NCBI RefSeq assembly: GCF_003205235.1
Contig: NZ_QJSM01000026.1
Coordinates: forward strand, 97,274-161,273
DNA length: 64,000 nt
Direction of reading: 5' to 3'
Source of the DNA: Thermoplasma sp. Kam2015
GTDB lineage: Archaea; Thermoplasmatota; Thermoplasmata; Thermoplasmatales; Thermoplasmataceae
The translations under genes were made by a program, and so were the position numbers. Positions 26,153 through 35,938 of the stretch are shown one piece after another (the stretch's first letter is position 1; every line of letters begins with the position of its first letter). The notes below the pieces were generated by a model. The model was not told the DNA's origin and did not search any database. It worked only from the letters and a program-made list of their open reading frames with translations.

Positions 26153-27397
26153 TCATGAGGTTGATGCTTTCATCCTTGCTGCGGAACGCTTATTGGGTAT
26201 CAGTGGAAATAGGATCAGGGAAACTGCTCCAAATATGGTCATAATCCACATGGCATCAATCAGAGTCGTATGGACATATAGCAGAATGGATATTATGGCT
26301 ATTCCAATACCTCCACCGACTGTGTTGCCGATACCCCATACCATCCCTCCAGCGGTTGTTGAGATCTCGCGCGGGACGATCTGATTGACGTATCCCATAA
26401 GAACTGGAAAACCTGAAAAGGCTGTGAAAACGTAGAGCGCATAAGTTATGGTGTTCAATACGGGATCAGTGCCAGCAAACATGAAGAAGATGAAGAAAAG
26501 TGTTGAAAGGCCGGTGGTCAATCCTATAGTAAATTTTCCTCCGTGTTTCTGGGTCAATCTCCCGAAATATGGTTGCCCTGCTACGGCCGTCAGAAAGCTT
26601 ATGGTCAAGATGATGCTCATCATGGTCTCGGATCTGACACGATCCAGCACAAACTGTGAGATGTATGTAGTTGTACCGGTGAGAAACATAGACCTTATGA
26701 AGACCATCGCAACGATTATGGCCAGCACGCTGGAGTATCTGGAAAGTGTGTCACGATTCCTTGAAGAACTCGCCGATCTTGAGCTTGCCGGTATCTCGTG
26801 CTCTCTTATGAATGAGAGGCCACTGTAGATTATTACGCCTGCGATTATCATGTACGAGCCAAGCACGATCAGAGCGTATTTTTCACCAACGAGAATTATC
26901 AAAGGAACGAGTATGACAGGAAGGGCCGATCTGCCTATGCTTCCAAATGCGCCGTTTATGCCCAGAGCCGAGGCAGATGAATTTCCATAGGTCAAGTTTA
27001 GAACAGAGCTACCAAGTGGATGGTAGAAGGCTTGACCAAATCCAAAGAGAATCGATGCCACTATCATCACAGGGAGTGCTAAACTAGCCGAAACGAATGA
27101 CAGCGCAAAAAGGTACACTGAGATCCCAAGTATCAGAAATCCAGATAACAGCAGAAATCTGTATCTGCGTGTCTTATCTGCATATCTGCCTATCGGAGTA
27201 CTTAAGAGACCGCTTATTATACTGTAAATGATGGCTACTGCGCCAAGAACAGCGAGGCTTATCCCAAAGTCGGAGTGGTAGTATGTTATTAGGATTGAGA
27301 AAAGAAGTATATTGAAGTCGTTAGTGAAATGTCCAAGCGATGTAAAGACCAGAGATCTGATCTTAGCAGACTGTGTGAAATTTACACTTGCTTCCAA
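26153..27397 (-). CDS. MFS transporter (12 helices)
   Basis: A 414-residue membrane protein with twelve predicted helices in two bundles. The MFS loop 2-3 motif appears as G-R-Y-A-D-K-T-R-R-Y-R and the loop 8-9 repeat as G-R-L-T-Q-K-H-G-G-K. The pattern G-Q-A-F-Y-H-P-L-G-S in helix 4 resembles the fosmidomycin-resistance (Fsr) group, which exports small phosphonates or related molecules. Substrate is unknown. It stands alone between the ribosomal cluster and fen. Confidence 0.82.
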   Translation of the reverse strand: MEASVNFTQSAKIRSLVFTSLGHFTNDFNILLFSILITYYHSDFGISLAVLGAVAIIYSIISGLLSTPIGRYADKTRRYRFLLLSGFLILGISVYLFALSFVSASLALPVMIVASILFGFGQAFYHPLGSSVLNLTYGNSSASALGINGAFGSIGRSALPVILVPLIILVGEKYALIVLGSYMIIAGVIIYSGLSFIREHEIPASSRSASSSRNRDTLSRYSSVLAIIVAMVFIRSMFLTGTTTYISQFVLDRVRSETMMSIILTISFLTAVAGQPYFGRLTQKHGGKFTIGLTTGLSTLFFIFFMFAGTDPVLNTITYALYVFTAFSGFPVLMGYVNQIVPREISTTAGGMVWGIGNTVGGGIGIAIISILLYVHTTLIDAMWIMTIFGAVSLILFPLIPNKRSAARMKASTS

Positions 27398-27469
27398 TTT
27401 AACACCTCTTATCGATAAGTCATTTACCTATATAAACATTTGCAAAAATATAATTTATTTAGCATAATG

Positions 27470-28480
27470 CTAATCGAAGCTATCAAGCTTCGATTGTGTG
27501 GATGCCTGATAATTCTTCTTCAGCGTCTCAAGGTGATCCCTTATCCTGTCCCTCGAAAAATCGTGTTCATCACACAGGAAGCGTTCCACACCATCTGCAT
27601 CCAGCTGCCCAAACTTGAAGTCAACATCGATCACTGGAGGGTTTCTGAAGAAATCCTCGATCTCGTCGAGATTCTCGATCTCTTTACCCAGTCGCTTCAA
27701 TACATTCTTTATGTTCCCCTCCTTCTTTATGAGTACAAGCGCCTTTTTTGCTCCTATGCCCTTTATCCCTTCGTTGAAGTCCGTACCCACCAATATACCT
27801 ATATCAATAAGCTGATCATGGTTGATCTGATTTACCGTGAGCGTTTCATCCAGCAGTATGTACTCTGGATATATAGTCCTGTAAACGTTCTTTCTTGGAA
27901 CCTTCCTTCTACCATAGATTGCGAAATTTCTCAGGATCTTCTTCGCGCCGAACAGCAAACAGTCATAGTCCTGTGAAATCACGCCGTCAACGTTCTTCTT
28001 TGTCATGTACGATGCCTGCGCCTCACCTTCAGATGGCGCATCAACATAGGGGATTCCCATATAGTCAAGAAGCTTCTTCGTATCATCGACTATTTGAGGT
28101 GTTATATAATTTACGCGAGAGTAATACTGCCTCAGATTTTCTTCGCCCCTCTCTATGGCCTCCTCGAGCTCAACTTTAGCCTTTTCCTTCATCAACTGCC
28201 TCTCGCTGAGCGTTCTGTTCTTTAAGGGACTTGGTTTTCCATCAAATACGTATACCGGCTTGATCTTGTTTTCTATGAGATTGACAGTACGATAAAAAAT
28301 TCCATACAGATGCGATGTCACATTGCCATGCGAATCCATAAGAGGCATTCCATCAAACTGCCTCACATTGCTGAGTAGTTGGTAAAGTATATTGTACGTA
28401 TCTATGGAGAATATCTGGTTCGCCTGATCCTTGAGCGATGTGTCATGACTAACAACTATATCGGATATATCAGTTCCCAT
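27470..28480 (-). CDS. fen: Flap endonuclease 1
   Basis: A 336-residue structure-specific nuclease with N and I domains. F-D-G-K-P-S-P-L-K occurs near residues 79-87, [13 protein letters not shown] near 143-155, D-Y-D-C-L-L-F-G near 172-179, and the H2TH region with [12 protein letters not shown] near 233-244. It removes 5' flaps during Okazaki fragment maturation and repair. The C-terminus Q-S-K-L-D-S-F-D resembles a PCNA-binding box but ends in Asp instead of the second aromatic residue. It begins 3 nt after radB ends, so the two are an operon. Confidence 0.95.
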   Translation of the reverse strand: MGTDISDIVVSHDTSLKDQANQIFSIDTYNILYQLLSNVRQFDGMPLMDSHGNVTSHLYGIFYRTVNLIENKIKPVYVFDGKPSPLKNRTLSERQLMKEKAKVELEEAIERGEENLRQYYSRVNYITPQIVDDTKKLLDYMGIPYVDAPSEGEAQASYMTKKNVDGVISQDYDCLLFGAKKILRNFAIYGRRKVPRKNVYRTIYPEYILLDETLTVNQINHDQLIDIGILVGTDFNEGIKGIGAKKALVLIKKEGNIKNVLKRLGKEIENLDEIEDFFRNPPVIDVDFKFGQLDADGVERFLCDEHDFSRDRIRDHLETLKKNYQASTQSKLDSFD

Positions 28481-28483
28481 ACC

Positions 28484-29173
28484 TCACACCTCGCATGTCA
28501 GTCCACCATCCGTAATCCTGAAAAATGCCGATAGACCCTCCTTCACGGATCGATGCTTTGTTATGCTTATCTTTCTTCGGCCGTCGGGCAGCTTTTCAAC
28601 CTTGAGAATCGCCTTCATAGCATGATCGACGAGAAACCCACCGAATGGCTGCAGCGTTCCATTATCTATATCCTGATATATTTGATTGGTTATGAGAACC
28701 GGTATGTTTCTCTTGGCTGCCAGTGATGACAATAACGAGAGCTGTCTCTGAAATTCCACTATTCTGGACTGCCTGTCGTCGCTACGTTCCAACCGGAAGA
28801 ACTCAGAAAATGAATCGAGAATTATGAGCCCTATCTTCTGATCTTTATCTGCCATCTTTGAAGCCTTCATTATGGCGACTTCCTGATCGTCCAGAGAATA
28901 AACTCTGAAGAGTTTGAATCTTGATATATCGGAATGGCAGACTGCAAGGAATCTCTCTGGCGATAGGCCCTCTGAATCAATATACACGACCTTCAGTCCC
29001 TGACTGAGTGCCGAGCATGAAGCCACCATGCATATGTTTGTCTTACCGGATCCTCCTTCTCCAAAGACCTCTGTGATTATGCCACCCTCCAACCCTCCGT
29101 TCAGAATTGCATCTATACAGTTGACTCCAGTGGTCAGGCGTCTTATTCCTTGCTCAAGCGAAACTTCATCCAT
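28484..29173 (-). CDS. radB: RadB recombinase paralogue
   Basis: A 229-residue RecA/RadA-family ATPase. The start chosen is the ATG at 29171-29173 (M-D-E-V-S-L-E-Q-G), because the 16-residue longer version up to 29221 adds unconserved sequence. Walker A is G-E-G-G-S-G-K-T (38-45), Walker B is L-I-I-L-D-S-F-S, and the N-terminal helix-hairpin-helix domain of RadA is absent, as in RadB. It assists homologous recombination as a RadA mediator. It is followed immediately by fen, coupling recombination and flap processing. Confidence 0.93.
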   Translation of the reverse strand: MDEVSLEQGIRRLTTGVNCIDAILNGGLEGGIITEVFGEGGSGKTNICMVASCSALSQGLKVVYIDSEGLSPERFLAVCHSDISRFKLFRVYSLDDQEVAIMKASKMADKDQKIGLIILDSFSEFFRLERSDDRQSRIVEFQRQLSLLSSLAAKRNIPVLITNQIYQDIDNGTLQPFGGFLVDHAMKAILKVEKLPDGRRKISITKHRSVKEGLSAFFRITDGGLTCEV

Positions 29174-29261
29174 TACGGGGTAAATATCTCCATAAAGTAT
29201 ATTTTCATTTCCATGATACACGCTGATTTAATGCCCATTTACTGATTTCTCTCTGTATAAG

Positions 29262-30389
29262 ATGATTGATTGCAAAGAGTTATATCCACAGGTAAAATCT
29301 TGCAATATGGATGTGAAGAGAATTTTCGAATACGCCAGAGAGGTTGACACAGTTCTCATATACAACGCCTCGGAGAGCGCTAGAGATCCGACGTTCACCT
29401 ATGTCACGCAGACGACGAATGGGATTTTTGAAGGATCTGCCCTGATAGTTGGAAAGAACGGGACAACTATCGTTACATCCCAGCTTGAAGAGCAGGCGGC
29501 AAGGGCTACTGGTCTTGATGTCAGGATATTCAGGAACTCCACTGAATTCCAGAATATACTGAGAGAGATTTTGAAGGACGTCAATACCGTTGGCCTCAAC
29601 TATTCATCACTCTCACTTGCATCTTATAAGATGCTGCTCAGGATAGTACCAGATAAGGAATTCCTCGATGTATCGGCAAGCATCCTCGAAGCCAGAAAGA
29701 TAAAGCAACCTGAGGAGCTGAGCAAGATTAGGGAGGCTGCCAAGATAGGCAGTGAGGTTCTGCCTGATGTTCTAGACAGCCTCAATGAGGGCATGACAGA
29801 GTATGAGGTTGCTTCCAAGATAGTCTATCTTATGATGAAGAACGGTGCCTCAGGACCATCCTTTGATACCATCGTGGCATTTGGAAAGAATGCCGCAATG
29901 CCACATTATTCGCCCGGTCAGGCCAAACTCAAAAAGGGGGATTTTGTGCTGATGGATTACGGGGCCAGATACATGGGATACTGTTCAGATATAACCAGAA
30001 CGGTCGTGTTCGGAAAGGCCAGCCAGGAACAGGTGGAGATGTATAATATAGTCAAGGAAGCTCAGATGGCTGGAATGAAGAGCATAAAAGATGGAGCGAA
30101 CGGAAGGGACGTTGACGGTGCAGCGAGGAAAGTTATCGATTCAACCAAATTCAAGGGAAGATTTATACACTCTCTTGGCCATGGAGTGGGACTTGAGGTT
30201 CATGATCATCCAGCACTTTCCCCAAGCATGGATTTTCCGCTCAAAGCAAACATGGTCGTCACCGTAGAACCAGGGATATACGTTCCAGAGTTCGGTGGGG
30301 TGAGAATAGAGGATGATGTAATAGTTACAAAGGACGGCTATGAGCGGATAACCAGCGCACCTACATATGACCTCATAGAAGTATCATGA
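29262..30389 (+). CDS. pepQ: Xaa-Pro aminopeptidase/prolidase (M24 family)
   Basis: A 375-residue M24 metallopeptidase with an N-terminal creatinase-like domain (about 1-140) and a pita-bread catalytic domain. Metal ligands are visible as D in L-M-D-Y-G-A-R-Y, D in C-S-D-I-T-R-T-V, H in S-L-G-H-G-V-G-L, E in V-E-P-G-I-Y-V and E in V-R-I-E-D-D-V. It cleaves X-Pro bonds in the cytoplasm. The ATG at 29307 (M-D-V-K-R-I-F-E-Y-A) is an alternative start 15 codons in and may be the true one. It overlaps priL by 4 nt. Confidence 0.92.
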   Translation: MIDCKELYPQVKSCNMDVKRIFEYAREVDTVLIYNASESARDPTFTYVTQTTNGIFEGSALIVGKNGTTIVTSQLEEQAARATGLDVRIFRNSTEFQNILREILKDVNTVGLNYSSLSLASYKMLLRIVPDKEFLDVSASILEARKIKQPEELSKIREAAKIGSEVLPDVLDSLNEGMTEYEVASKIVYLMMKNGASGPSFDTIVAFGKNAAMPHYSPGQAKLKKGDFVLMDYGARYMGYCSDITRTVVFGKASQEQVEMYNIVKEAQMAGMKSIKDGANGRDVDGAARKVIDSTKFKGRFIHSLGHGVGLEVHDHPALSPSMDFPLKANMVVTVEPGIYVPEFGGVRIEDDVIVTKDGYERITSAPTYDLIEVS

Positions 30390-31402
30390 TATTTCCAGAC
30401 AGAAAGACAATACTAGACAGGAATTTAATAGAGGGCATCGCCGCCGCCTCAATTAGTGGTGATGCCCAAAGAGACCGTGAGTACGCTGCAATAAAGAGAA
30501 GCACGCTGGCCTTCATAGAAGGCGCAATACGTGGAGATAAGTCTGCTTACATCTCTGAGGTCGAAGAGCTTGCGTTCATGACCTGGATACTGGCGTCTCT
30601 CAATGAAAATATAGTGACAGCAAGAACCATAATAAGAGCGCGCGATATCGTTGAAAGACAGCTTGCAAATGCGCAGCATAATGAAGATCTGGAAGAGTTC
30701 GCAAGGAGGCTCAGCATCGATGTATCCATTGAGGGCAACATACTTACGAAGGATCATCTCTACAGAGTTCAGATCGATGACTTTGCAACCTATGCCAGCA
30801 GAGTGACCGGAGCGAGATATAGACTTTCCAATCAGATTGTAAAAAATGGTTACGTATATATTCAGAATGAAGTTCTTGTCCGTATCCTGGAAGAGGCTTT
30901 TGTATCCTTCATGTTCAGTGTGATAGACGATATAGATGAAAATGCCGCGACCGATGCACTTAAACCAGTATCTGATGACCTAGCAAGGCTACGCGATGCA
31001 TATAGGAAAGTACATAACAGAGGACTATTGGAGGGCAAGGGAAATATCGATATGTTTCCGCCCTGCATGAAGGAGATAATTAAAAATCTTGATAGCGGAA
31101 TAAATGTATCGCATATGGGAAGGCTGGCACTGGCCAGCTTCTTACATAAGGTTGGGTATTCTGAAGATGAGATAGTTCAGTACTTCAGGAATGCGCCAGA
31201 TTTCGAAGAGAATATAACGAGGTATCAGATTAAGCACCTATCAGGAGAGATCTCTGGAACGGAGTATACACCACCAAAATGCGAAACAATGCGATCCAAT
31301 CATCTGTGCTACATGGATGATGACCCTCTGTGCCACAGGGAATGGATGAAGCATCCCCTGACGTATTATGAGGTTAAGAGGAAAAACAGAAACATAAGAT
31401 AA
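30386..31402 (+). CDS. priL: DNA primase large subunit
   Basis: A 338-residue PriL. The N-terminal half is helical. The C-terminal domain contains the [4Fe-4S] ligands: the first Cys in M-F-P-P-C-M-K-E near residue 227, then C in P-P-K-C-E-T-M, C in N-H-L-C-Y, and C in D-P-L-C-H-R-E-W. With PriS it synthesises RNA/DNA primers and controls initiation and product length. The ATG overlaps the pepQ stop (ATGA). Confidence 0.93.
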   Translation: MIFPDRKTILDRNLIEGIAAASISGDAQRDREYAAIKRSTLAFIEGAIRGDKSAYISEVEELAFMTWILASLNENIVTARTIIRARDIVERQLANAQHNEDLEEFARRLSIDVSIEGNILTKDHLYRVQIDDFATYASRVTGARYRLSNQIVKNGYVYIQNEVLVRILEEAFVSFMFSVIDDIDENAATDALKPVSDDLARLRDAYRKVHNRGLLEGKGNIDMFPPCMKEIIKNLDSGINVSHMGRLALASFLHKVGYSEDEIVQYFRNAPDFEENITRYQIKHLSGEISGTEYTPPKCETMRSNHLCYMDDDPLCHREWMKHPLTYYEVKRKNRNIR

Positions 31403-31406
31403 AACG

Positions 31407-31658
31407 CTATAGCTTCTTCTCGATCAATTTCAGTATAGATGTTTTCTTCAAATTTGATTCCAGAACATACATTTTTGTCTTCTGCCAGGGAATTCTAGGA
31501 TAGTAACATTCCCTTATTTCGTATGATATACCGGCCTCATCCAGTATCTTGCGGAGGCGATCCTCGGAAAAATTAGCGAGAACCTTCCTGGAAAGCCGCC
31601 TTCCCTTGGATCTGGGTATATCCCTGGAAAAATACTGGAGATATAGAGCGCACCTCAT
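31407..31658 (-). CDS. srp19: Signal recognition particle protein SRP19
   Basis: An 83-residue RNA-binding protein with the SRP19 pattern L-Y-L-Q-Y-F-S-R-D-I-P-R-S-K-G-R-R-L near the N-terminus (the helix 6 contact loop) and a basic C-terminus. It binds 7S RNA helices 6 and 8 and prepares the site for SRP54. The length is typical for archaea. It ends opposite priL and follows rps8e with 1 nt between, so it is co-transcribed with that ribosomal gene. Confidence 0.92.
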   Translation of the reverse strand: MRCALYLQYFSRDIPRSKGRRLSRKVLANFSEDRLRKILDEAGISYEIRECYYPRIPWQKTKMYVLESNLKKTSILKLIEKKL

Positions 31659-31659
31659 T

Positions 31660-32043
31660 TCACTTCAGAAGCTTAGCGTTAACAACGCCATCCTGGCCCG
31701 GCCTTGAGGTTACAACAGCATCCCCTATCTCTGTCGCTATTACAGTACCCTTGTTTATGATGTTTCTCTGAACATAATGGCTGTTTGCAGGGTTGGCTTT
31801 AACTGTTACTATCTTGACGCGCTTTATCTTCTTCTCTGATGCATCGTATACATTTGCAGTCTCAGCTGTGAACAGTATCACCTTGCTGTTACCGCCCATT
31901 GTTCTGACTACCTTACGCTCGGTCTTGCTGCCAAGCTTCGTTAAGGTTGGCTCTCTGCCCAGTTCAAATCTTCTCTTCTTTCTGGACTGCTTCAGGCTTC
32001 CGCCAGTTGGTTTCTTTCCGGATTTGCCCTGAAATATTGTCAT
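31660..32043 (-). CDS. rps8e: Ribosomal protein eS8
   Basis: A 127-residue eS8 beginning with the typical basic stretch [11 protein letters not shown] and the [10 protein letters not shown] motif. [17 protein letters not shown] lies in the C-terminal third. It belongs to the archaeal/eukaryotic small subunit. SRP19 follows on the same transcript. Confidence 0.96.
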   Translation of the reverse strand: MTIFQGKSGKKPTGGSLKQSRKKRRFELGREPTLTKLGSKTERKVVRTMGGNSKVILFTAETANVYDASEKKIKRVKIVTVKANPANSHYVQRNIINKGTVIATEIGDAVVTSRPGQDGVVNAKLLK

Positions 32044-32275
32044 ACATTCACCCTCTACTATGAGTTAATCAGCAGATATCTTCCATATGATCAGGATTAA
32101 ACCTGACGATACAGTTATTTGCTAACGCTTATTGTAATTCACTTTATCAACTTTTCCGATCGGACATCAAGAACGCAACGATTCAAGGGCGGATCACATC
32201 TGGAATGACTATAATATCCTAGCAATAGCCCAGCGATCACATATTTATGCAAAATTGATATCGAAATATCGATTA

Positions 32276-32302
32276 ATTTTTATAGGTAAGTGGCATACCT
32301 AT
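32276..32302 (+). promoter_or_regulatory. TATA box and inverted-repeat operator candidate of the NifX-like gene
   Basis: TTTTTATAGG begins at 32276. A perfect inverted repeat ATAGGTA (32282-32288) and TACCTAT (32296-32302) with a 7-base spacer lies across the expected transcription start and ends 2 nt before the ATG at 32305. A repressor bound here would block initiation. The palindrome is seen directly; its function is inferred. Confidence 0.55.
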
Positions 32303-32304
32303 CT

Positions 32305-32658
32305 ATGAAATTCGCTGTAGCAGTTTCTGGAAACAAAGTGAATGGGCCTGGGGAATCTGAAGAAATACAGATTTATCAGGTAAACGATGGTAAATTTGAG
32401 CTTGTGGAGAAATACGCCAATCCGGCGCTTGAAGCGTCTGGCGCAAGAGGCATACAGATGATACGATCAGCAATGGATCATGGGGTGGATGTACTGGTGC
32501 TAAGCGAAATTGGATCTCCCGGATTCAATTATGTCAAAAATAGGATGAAGGTATATATCGTACCAGAGATCCCCGTAGATGAGGCACTGAAGATGATACT
32601 GGATGGTCGGGTAAAACCTGCCAGTGCTGCGACACATGAACACGGCCATCATCACTGA
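32305..32658 (+). CDS. NifX/NifB-like dinitrogenase cofactor-fold protein with His-rich tail
   Basis: A 117-residue protein of the NifX/VnfX fold (F-A-V-A-V-S-G-N near the start, G-I-Q-M-I-R-S-A near the middle, [12 protein letters not shown] loop). The start chosen is the ATG at 32305, which fits the leaderless promoter; an ATG at 32290 would add M-A-Y-L-S. The tail ends H-E-H-G-H-H-H and may bind metal. The organism has no nitrogenase genes in view. Stand-alone members are widespread in archaea, with proposed roles in metal-cluster handling. Confidence 0.78.
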   Translation: MKFAVAVSGNKVNGPGESEEIQIYQVNDGKFELVEKYANPALEASGARGIQMIRSAMDHGVDVLVLSEIGSPGFNYVKNRMKVYIVPEIPVDEALKMILDGRVKPASAATHEHGHHH

Positions 32659-33362
32659 TCCATTTTTCCAAGAGGGATAGCCACCTTTCTCTTTATGAGT
32701 ATTGCGGCAAGATCAGATGGGATATGAACCAGATCGTTGTTGTGCAACGAATAGTTCCTATCTGACTGGGCTATTGGAGGAAGATCCTCCGTTATCATAA
32801 CGAGAACGTATCTTTGCTCCTCATTTTTATCCTCAGAGGCCGGTGGAGTTGGAGTCTCGATAGGCTCTTCGGAACTCTTCTTTTCCCGTACTTCTTCTTT
32901 CACGATCTCTGTGCGTTCAAAATCCTCAGCCTCTTTTTCCGGGATAACCACAGTCTGGGCCTTTTCCACCTTATTTTCTTCACGCTTTGGAATAAAACTT
33001 TCAAATTCCTCCATAATTATATTGTGTATCTTTTCTATGAATTCCCTTTCTTCTTCAGTGAGTGGAGAAAGCGTTTCTCCACCTATATCGTATATTGCCT
33101 TGGCCACTATTTTTTCGAATCTCCTCTGAAAAAGACTTTTGAAGTCCCTCTTTATGGTCTGTATCCTATTGTTGACCGTGAGATAATTTTCTATATCCTG
33201 TTTCTGAAAATATTCGGCAGCTTCAGCCTGCAGATCCGATAATGCCAGACGTACTCTACGGTATATATCCGGATCGATTTCTATTATCTTCCGATGACTC
33301 TGCTCAGCGTAGATCGCTGTACGTATGTCTGATATGAGCTTATCTATGTCTGCAGGTTTCAT
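32652..33362 (-). CDS. gins51: GINS complex subunit Gins51
   Basis: A 236-residue protein. The N-terminal A domain is helical (about 1-125). A low-complexity acidic linker of E, K and P residues runs from about 125 to 182. The C-terminal B domain contains [18 protein letters not shown] and I-K-R-K-V-A-I-P-L, the small beta domain of archaeal Gins51. GINS links MCM helicase and primase at the fork. It converges on the NifX-like gene with a 7-nt overlap at the 3' ends. Confidence 0.88.
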   Translation of the reverse strand: MKPADIDKLISDIRTAIYAEQSHRKIIEIDPDIYRRVRLALSDLQAEAAEYFQKQDIENYLTVNNRIQTIKRDFKSLFQRRFEKIVAKAIYDIGGETLSPLTEEEREFIEKIHNIIMEEFESFIPKREENKVEKAQTVVIPEKEAEDFERTEIVKEEVREKKSSEEPIETPTPPASEDKNEEQRYVLVMITEDLPPIAQSDRNYSLHNNDLVHIPSDLAAILIKRKVAIPLGKMDQ

Positions 33363-33534
33363 TAACTCCCTATTGTTCTTATATGCACTTTATGCTAATG
33401 TGATTTTCTCTATCGTCGATGTCATTCTAAGAAATGAATGAGACATAACTGTATCATGCCAGGGAAAATGGATCGATAAACTGGACTACATATCCATAGG
33501 ATATCATGACCGGGAATACGGGCTTATAGCCAAA

Positions 33535-33740
33535 GTTGGAGGTTTGATAGAAACATCAGAAACCTTTTTAGACAAGAGATACGCGGAATTATCCATTGAA
33601 TGGATCTATAAACAATCTTTCCATGTTCCTTTTGTATTCTCCACGATATTGGCTCTGTTCGGAACATATCCTTAGAGGCGGACGCATCTTTGCTGAAATG
33701 AAAGTTCGAAGATCCCGCTGAGGAGTGACTCACATCTTCC
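33535..33740 (+). repeat. IS605/TnpB-tail-derived short element, copy B
   Basis: About 206 bp, the most diverged copy. The left part GTTGGAGGTTTGATAGAAAC with GACAAGAGATACGCGGA aligns with the other copies. The middle TATAAACAATCTTTCCATG through CTCCACGATA matches copies A and D. The right end TTCGAAGATCCCGCTGAGGA matches copies A and G. It sits in the 389-bp gap between gins51 and the DUF2070 gene and ends 12 bp from the latter's stop. The bases 33363-33534 to its left hold only the gins51 promoter region. Confidence 0.65.
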
Positions 33741-33751
33741 AGTGAATGTGA

Positions 33752-35476
33752 TTAGATGAACCTGAATATGAGAAAAGTTGTGGCTATGGACGTAGGTATG
33801 GTATATATAGCTGTGAATTTAGCCGTGCGTACTGCCGAAAATACCGTAGATATAAGCGACTGAAAATTGTTCTTTTCGCCCATCTTGACCGTCGTAAATT
33901 CAGTAGCCATGCCTATGAGAACAGGTTCAACGTCATTCTTCGCCCTTTTGACAGCCTCCACTATCAGATCTGATATTTTCTCCAGATCGCCCTTTGAACC
34001 CAATGGAAACACGTCAAGAACGCTTGCATTCACATAATGGTTATCTGTTGTATAGATCTCTACGCCTGCGACGATGCCAGAAAGCTTGGATCTTACCTTC
34101 TCTATGAGTTCAGTCGTTATATTGTTGGAGTCGGTAAGCACAACAGCATCATATCTATCACCGGTCTGAAAGACAGTCGCCTGTATACCCATAGATGCAA
34201 GACCTGGTATATCCTCATAAATCCTCGCGTATCCCACCTTGGCTTCATACTTGGGTTCATCCCTTTTGAATTCTCTTTCGAATGCCTTAATGGTGGTTGA
34301 GCAGTTCTTAAGCTCGGGTGCCTTTTTGGTAAAATTGTTCTGTGCATCTATAACGGTAAAGTCCTGAGCACCGATCTTTTTCATATGCGCAATGATCTTA
34401 AGACCCTCTTCAAGCGCTACATCGTCAAAGGGTGTTTTTTCAGGGACTATTGCTCCAAAGGCAAAATTGCCGAATCTCTCTATGAAAATTACATATTTAC
34501 CAGCGACTACCTTTCTTGGCCTGGACATCTTATCAGTGAATACAAGCTTGCTGTGGGCTTGTCGAACCGCTTCCGCAATATTGTCTATGTCCTGATCTCC
34601 TCTGCAGTTATTATCGTTGCTAGTTGTGGTATGAAACACCATCAGATCGTTCAGCTCTGGAAGCCTCATGCTCAGACGTTCAGGAAGGTTACTGCTGCCA
34701 AGGGTTCCAAATGGGCCTGGGTGTATATAAGGAAAGATCATGCTCACCTTTATGGTTCCATCTCTTCTTCTTATCTCTATAAGCTTGACAGGGATCTTTC
34801 GCTCATGGCTGTATATTCTGTCAAAGAAATGCTTAACTGAGATATTAGATTCAAGACGCTTACCTGAATTCAGGAAAAATTCGAGGATCTTTGATGGGGA
34901 CGATCTGTATTTCTTCACAAATTTTGATGTCGACCTCTTAACAAGGAAATATGCCGCGACCGCATAAATCAACGAGGATATGATGAACGGCACAATAAGG
35001 ATATACTGTGATCTGAACAATATGAGGAATATGATCAATGCTGAATAAACATAATTCATAGATGGTACCAGATCTCTGATCCCGTCTGCTGGATAAAAAA
35101 CGTAGAATATCAAGAATCTGAACAATGTGGTTGAAGATATTGCAAGTAGAAGTGATGCATCATAGGAACTGAAGGCGTGTGAAATTAAGAGGATCCAGAA
35201 GAAAACGTTCCATATGACAAGCGAGACAAAATTAAGATATATACTTCTCCTCAATGGAAACACAATCTTAGTCAATTTTGTGAAAAGCAGATCTAGAAGA
35301 ATGGATATGAAGAAAGTGCCTGGTACTATCAGCAATGTTATTACAACGCTTTTTATAAAATAATAGTCAATTAAACCTATGACTATCAATGGAATTACGA
35401 AGTACTTCGGAGAGACAGATTTTTTGACAAATACCGATAGATCGTCTATGCTTCTCTGTTTTTGTGCTAGCAACAT
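33752..35476 (-). CDS. DUF2070 family membrane protein
   Basis: A 574-residue protein with about seven transmembrane segments in the first 190 residues. A large soluble C-terminal domain carries the DUF2070 hallmarks: F-P-Y-I-H-P-G-P-F-G-T-L-G-S-S-N-L-P near residue 250, T-S-N-D-N-N-C near 285, and V-I-D-A-Q-N-N-F. A final hydrophobic helix closes the protein. The conserved His, Asp and Asn residues suggest a metal-dependent enzyme acting at the membrane, but the activity is unknown. It is restricted to archaea. The gene is monocistronic on the minus strand. Confidence 0.8.
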   Translation of the reverse strand: MLLAQKQRSIDDLSVFVKKSVSPKYFVIPLIVIGLIDYYFIKSVVITLLIVPGTFFISILLDLLFTKLTKIVFPLRRSIYLNFVSLVIWNVFFWILLISHAFSSYDASLLLAISSTTLFRFLIFYVFYPADGIRDLVPSMNYVYSALIIFLILFRSQYILIVPFIISSLIYAVAAYFLVKRSTSKFVKKYRSSPSKILEFFLNSGKRLESNISVKHFFDRIYSHERKIPVKLIEIRRRDGTIKVSMIFPYIHPGPFGTLGSSNLPERLSMRLPELNDLMVFHTTTSNDNNCRGDQDIDNIAEAVRQAHSKLVFTDKMSRPRKVVAGKYVIFIERFGNFAFGAIVPEKTPFDDVALEEGLKIIAHMKKIGAQDFTVIDAQNNFTKKAPELKNCSTTIKAFEREFKRDEPKYEAKVGYARIYEDIPGLASMGIQATVFQTGDRYDAVVLTDSNNITTELIEKVRSKLSGIVAGVEIYTTDNHYVNASVLDVFPLGSKGDLEKISDLIVEAVKRAKNDVEPVLIGMATEFTTVKMGEKNNFQSLISTVFSAVRTAKFTAIYTIPTSIATTFLIFRFI

Positions 35477-35560
35477 ATCTGTAATATAGAGAAGTATTTC
35501 TTTTTTATGCGTTATATTGAAATTTATGTTAAAAATTTATGTTATTAACTTTTTGACAAT

Positions 35561-35797
35561 TTAAGCAATTGACCCGTCGACCACACCTATGCTATATGTA
35601 TGTATGACTGGATTTGCCAGTATCTTCTTCGTCACTTCATAAACCTCTGACTCATCAGTTGCCTCAATGTAGTAAACCTTTGATGTCTTAATATCCTTTA
35701 TTCCCTTGTATCCGAGTATATTGAAATTCTTGAGTATGGTAACAGCTTCTGGATCTTCAACACCTTCCTTATACCTTATTTCAACACGGAATTTCAT
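35561..35797 (-). CDS. purS: Phosphoribosylformylglycinamidine synthase subunit PurS
   Basis: A 78-residue PurS with V-E-I-R-Y-K-E-G-V-E-D-P-E-A, the G-Y-x-G-I-K-D-I-K-T-S-K-V-Y core and the end V-I-H-T-Y-S-I. PurS bridges PurL and PurQ in the complex that makes FGAM from FGAR, glutamine and ATP. PurL is encoded about 24 kb away at 59204-61483, and no purQ is visible, so the subunits are scattered. A TATA-like element about 27 nt upstream suggests a leaderless mRNA. Confidence 0.93.
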   Translation of the reverse strand: MKFRVEIRYKEGVEDPEAVTILKNFNILGYKGIKDIKTSKVYYIEATDESEVYEVTKKILANPVIHTYSIGVVDGSIA

Positions 35798-35938
35798 AAC
35801 CCAGTATTTGATCGCCGTTAAATATATTATGTTTGATCCGGGATGACCGTTTCTTTGGTCCCAAGATGTTAGAACTTTCCGTGCTCAGCATTAGGATGAC
35901 CTCTCCATGAGGCGTCTATTTTCCGTAATTATAGAAAA

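Noticed and set aside
35561..35797. Possibility that PurS is fused or adjacent to PurL/PurQ.
   Set aside because: The neighbours are a DUF2070 gene and a repeat. PurL is 24 kb away and no PurQ is present in the window.
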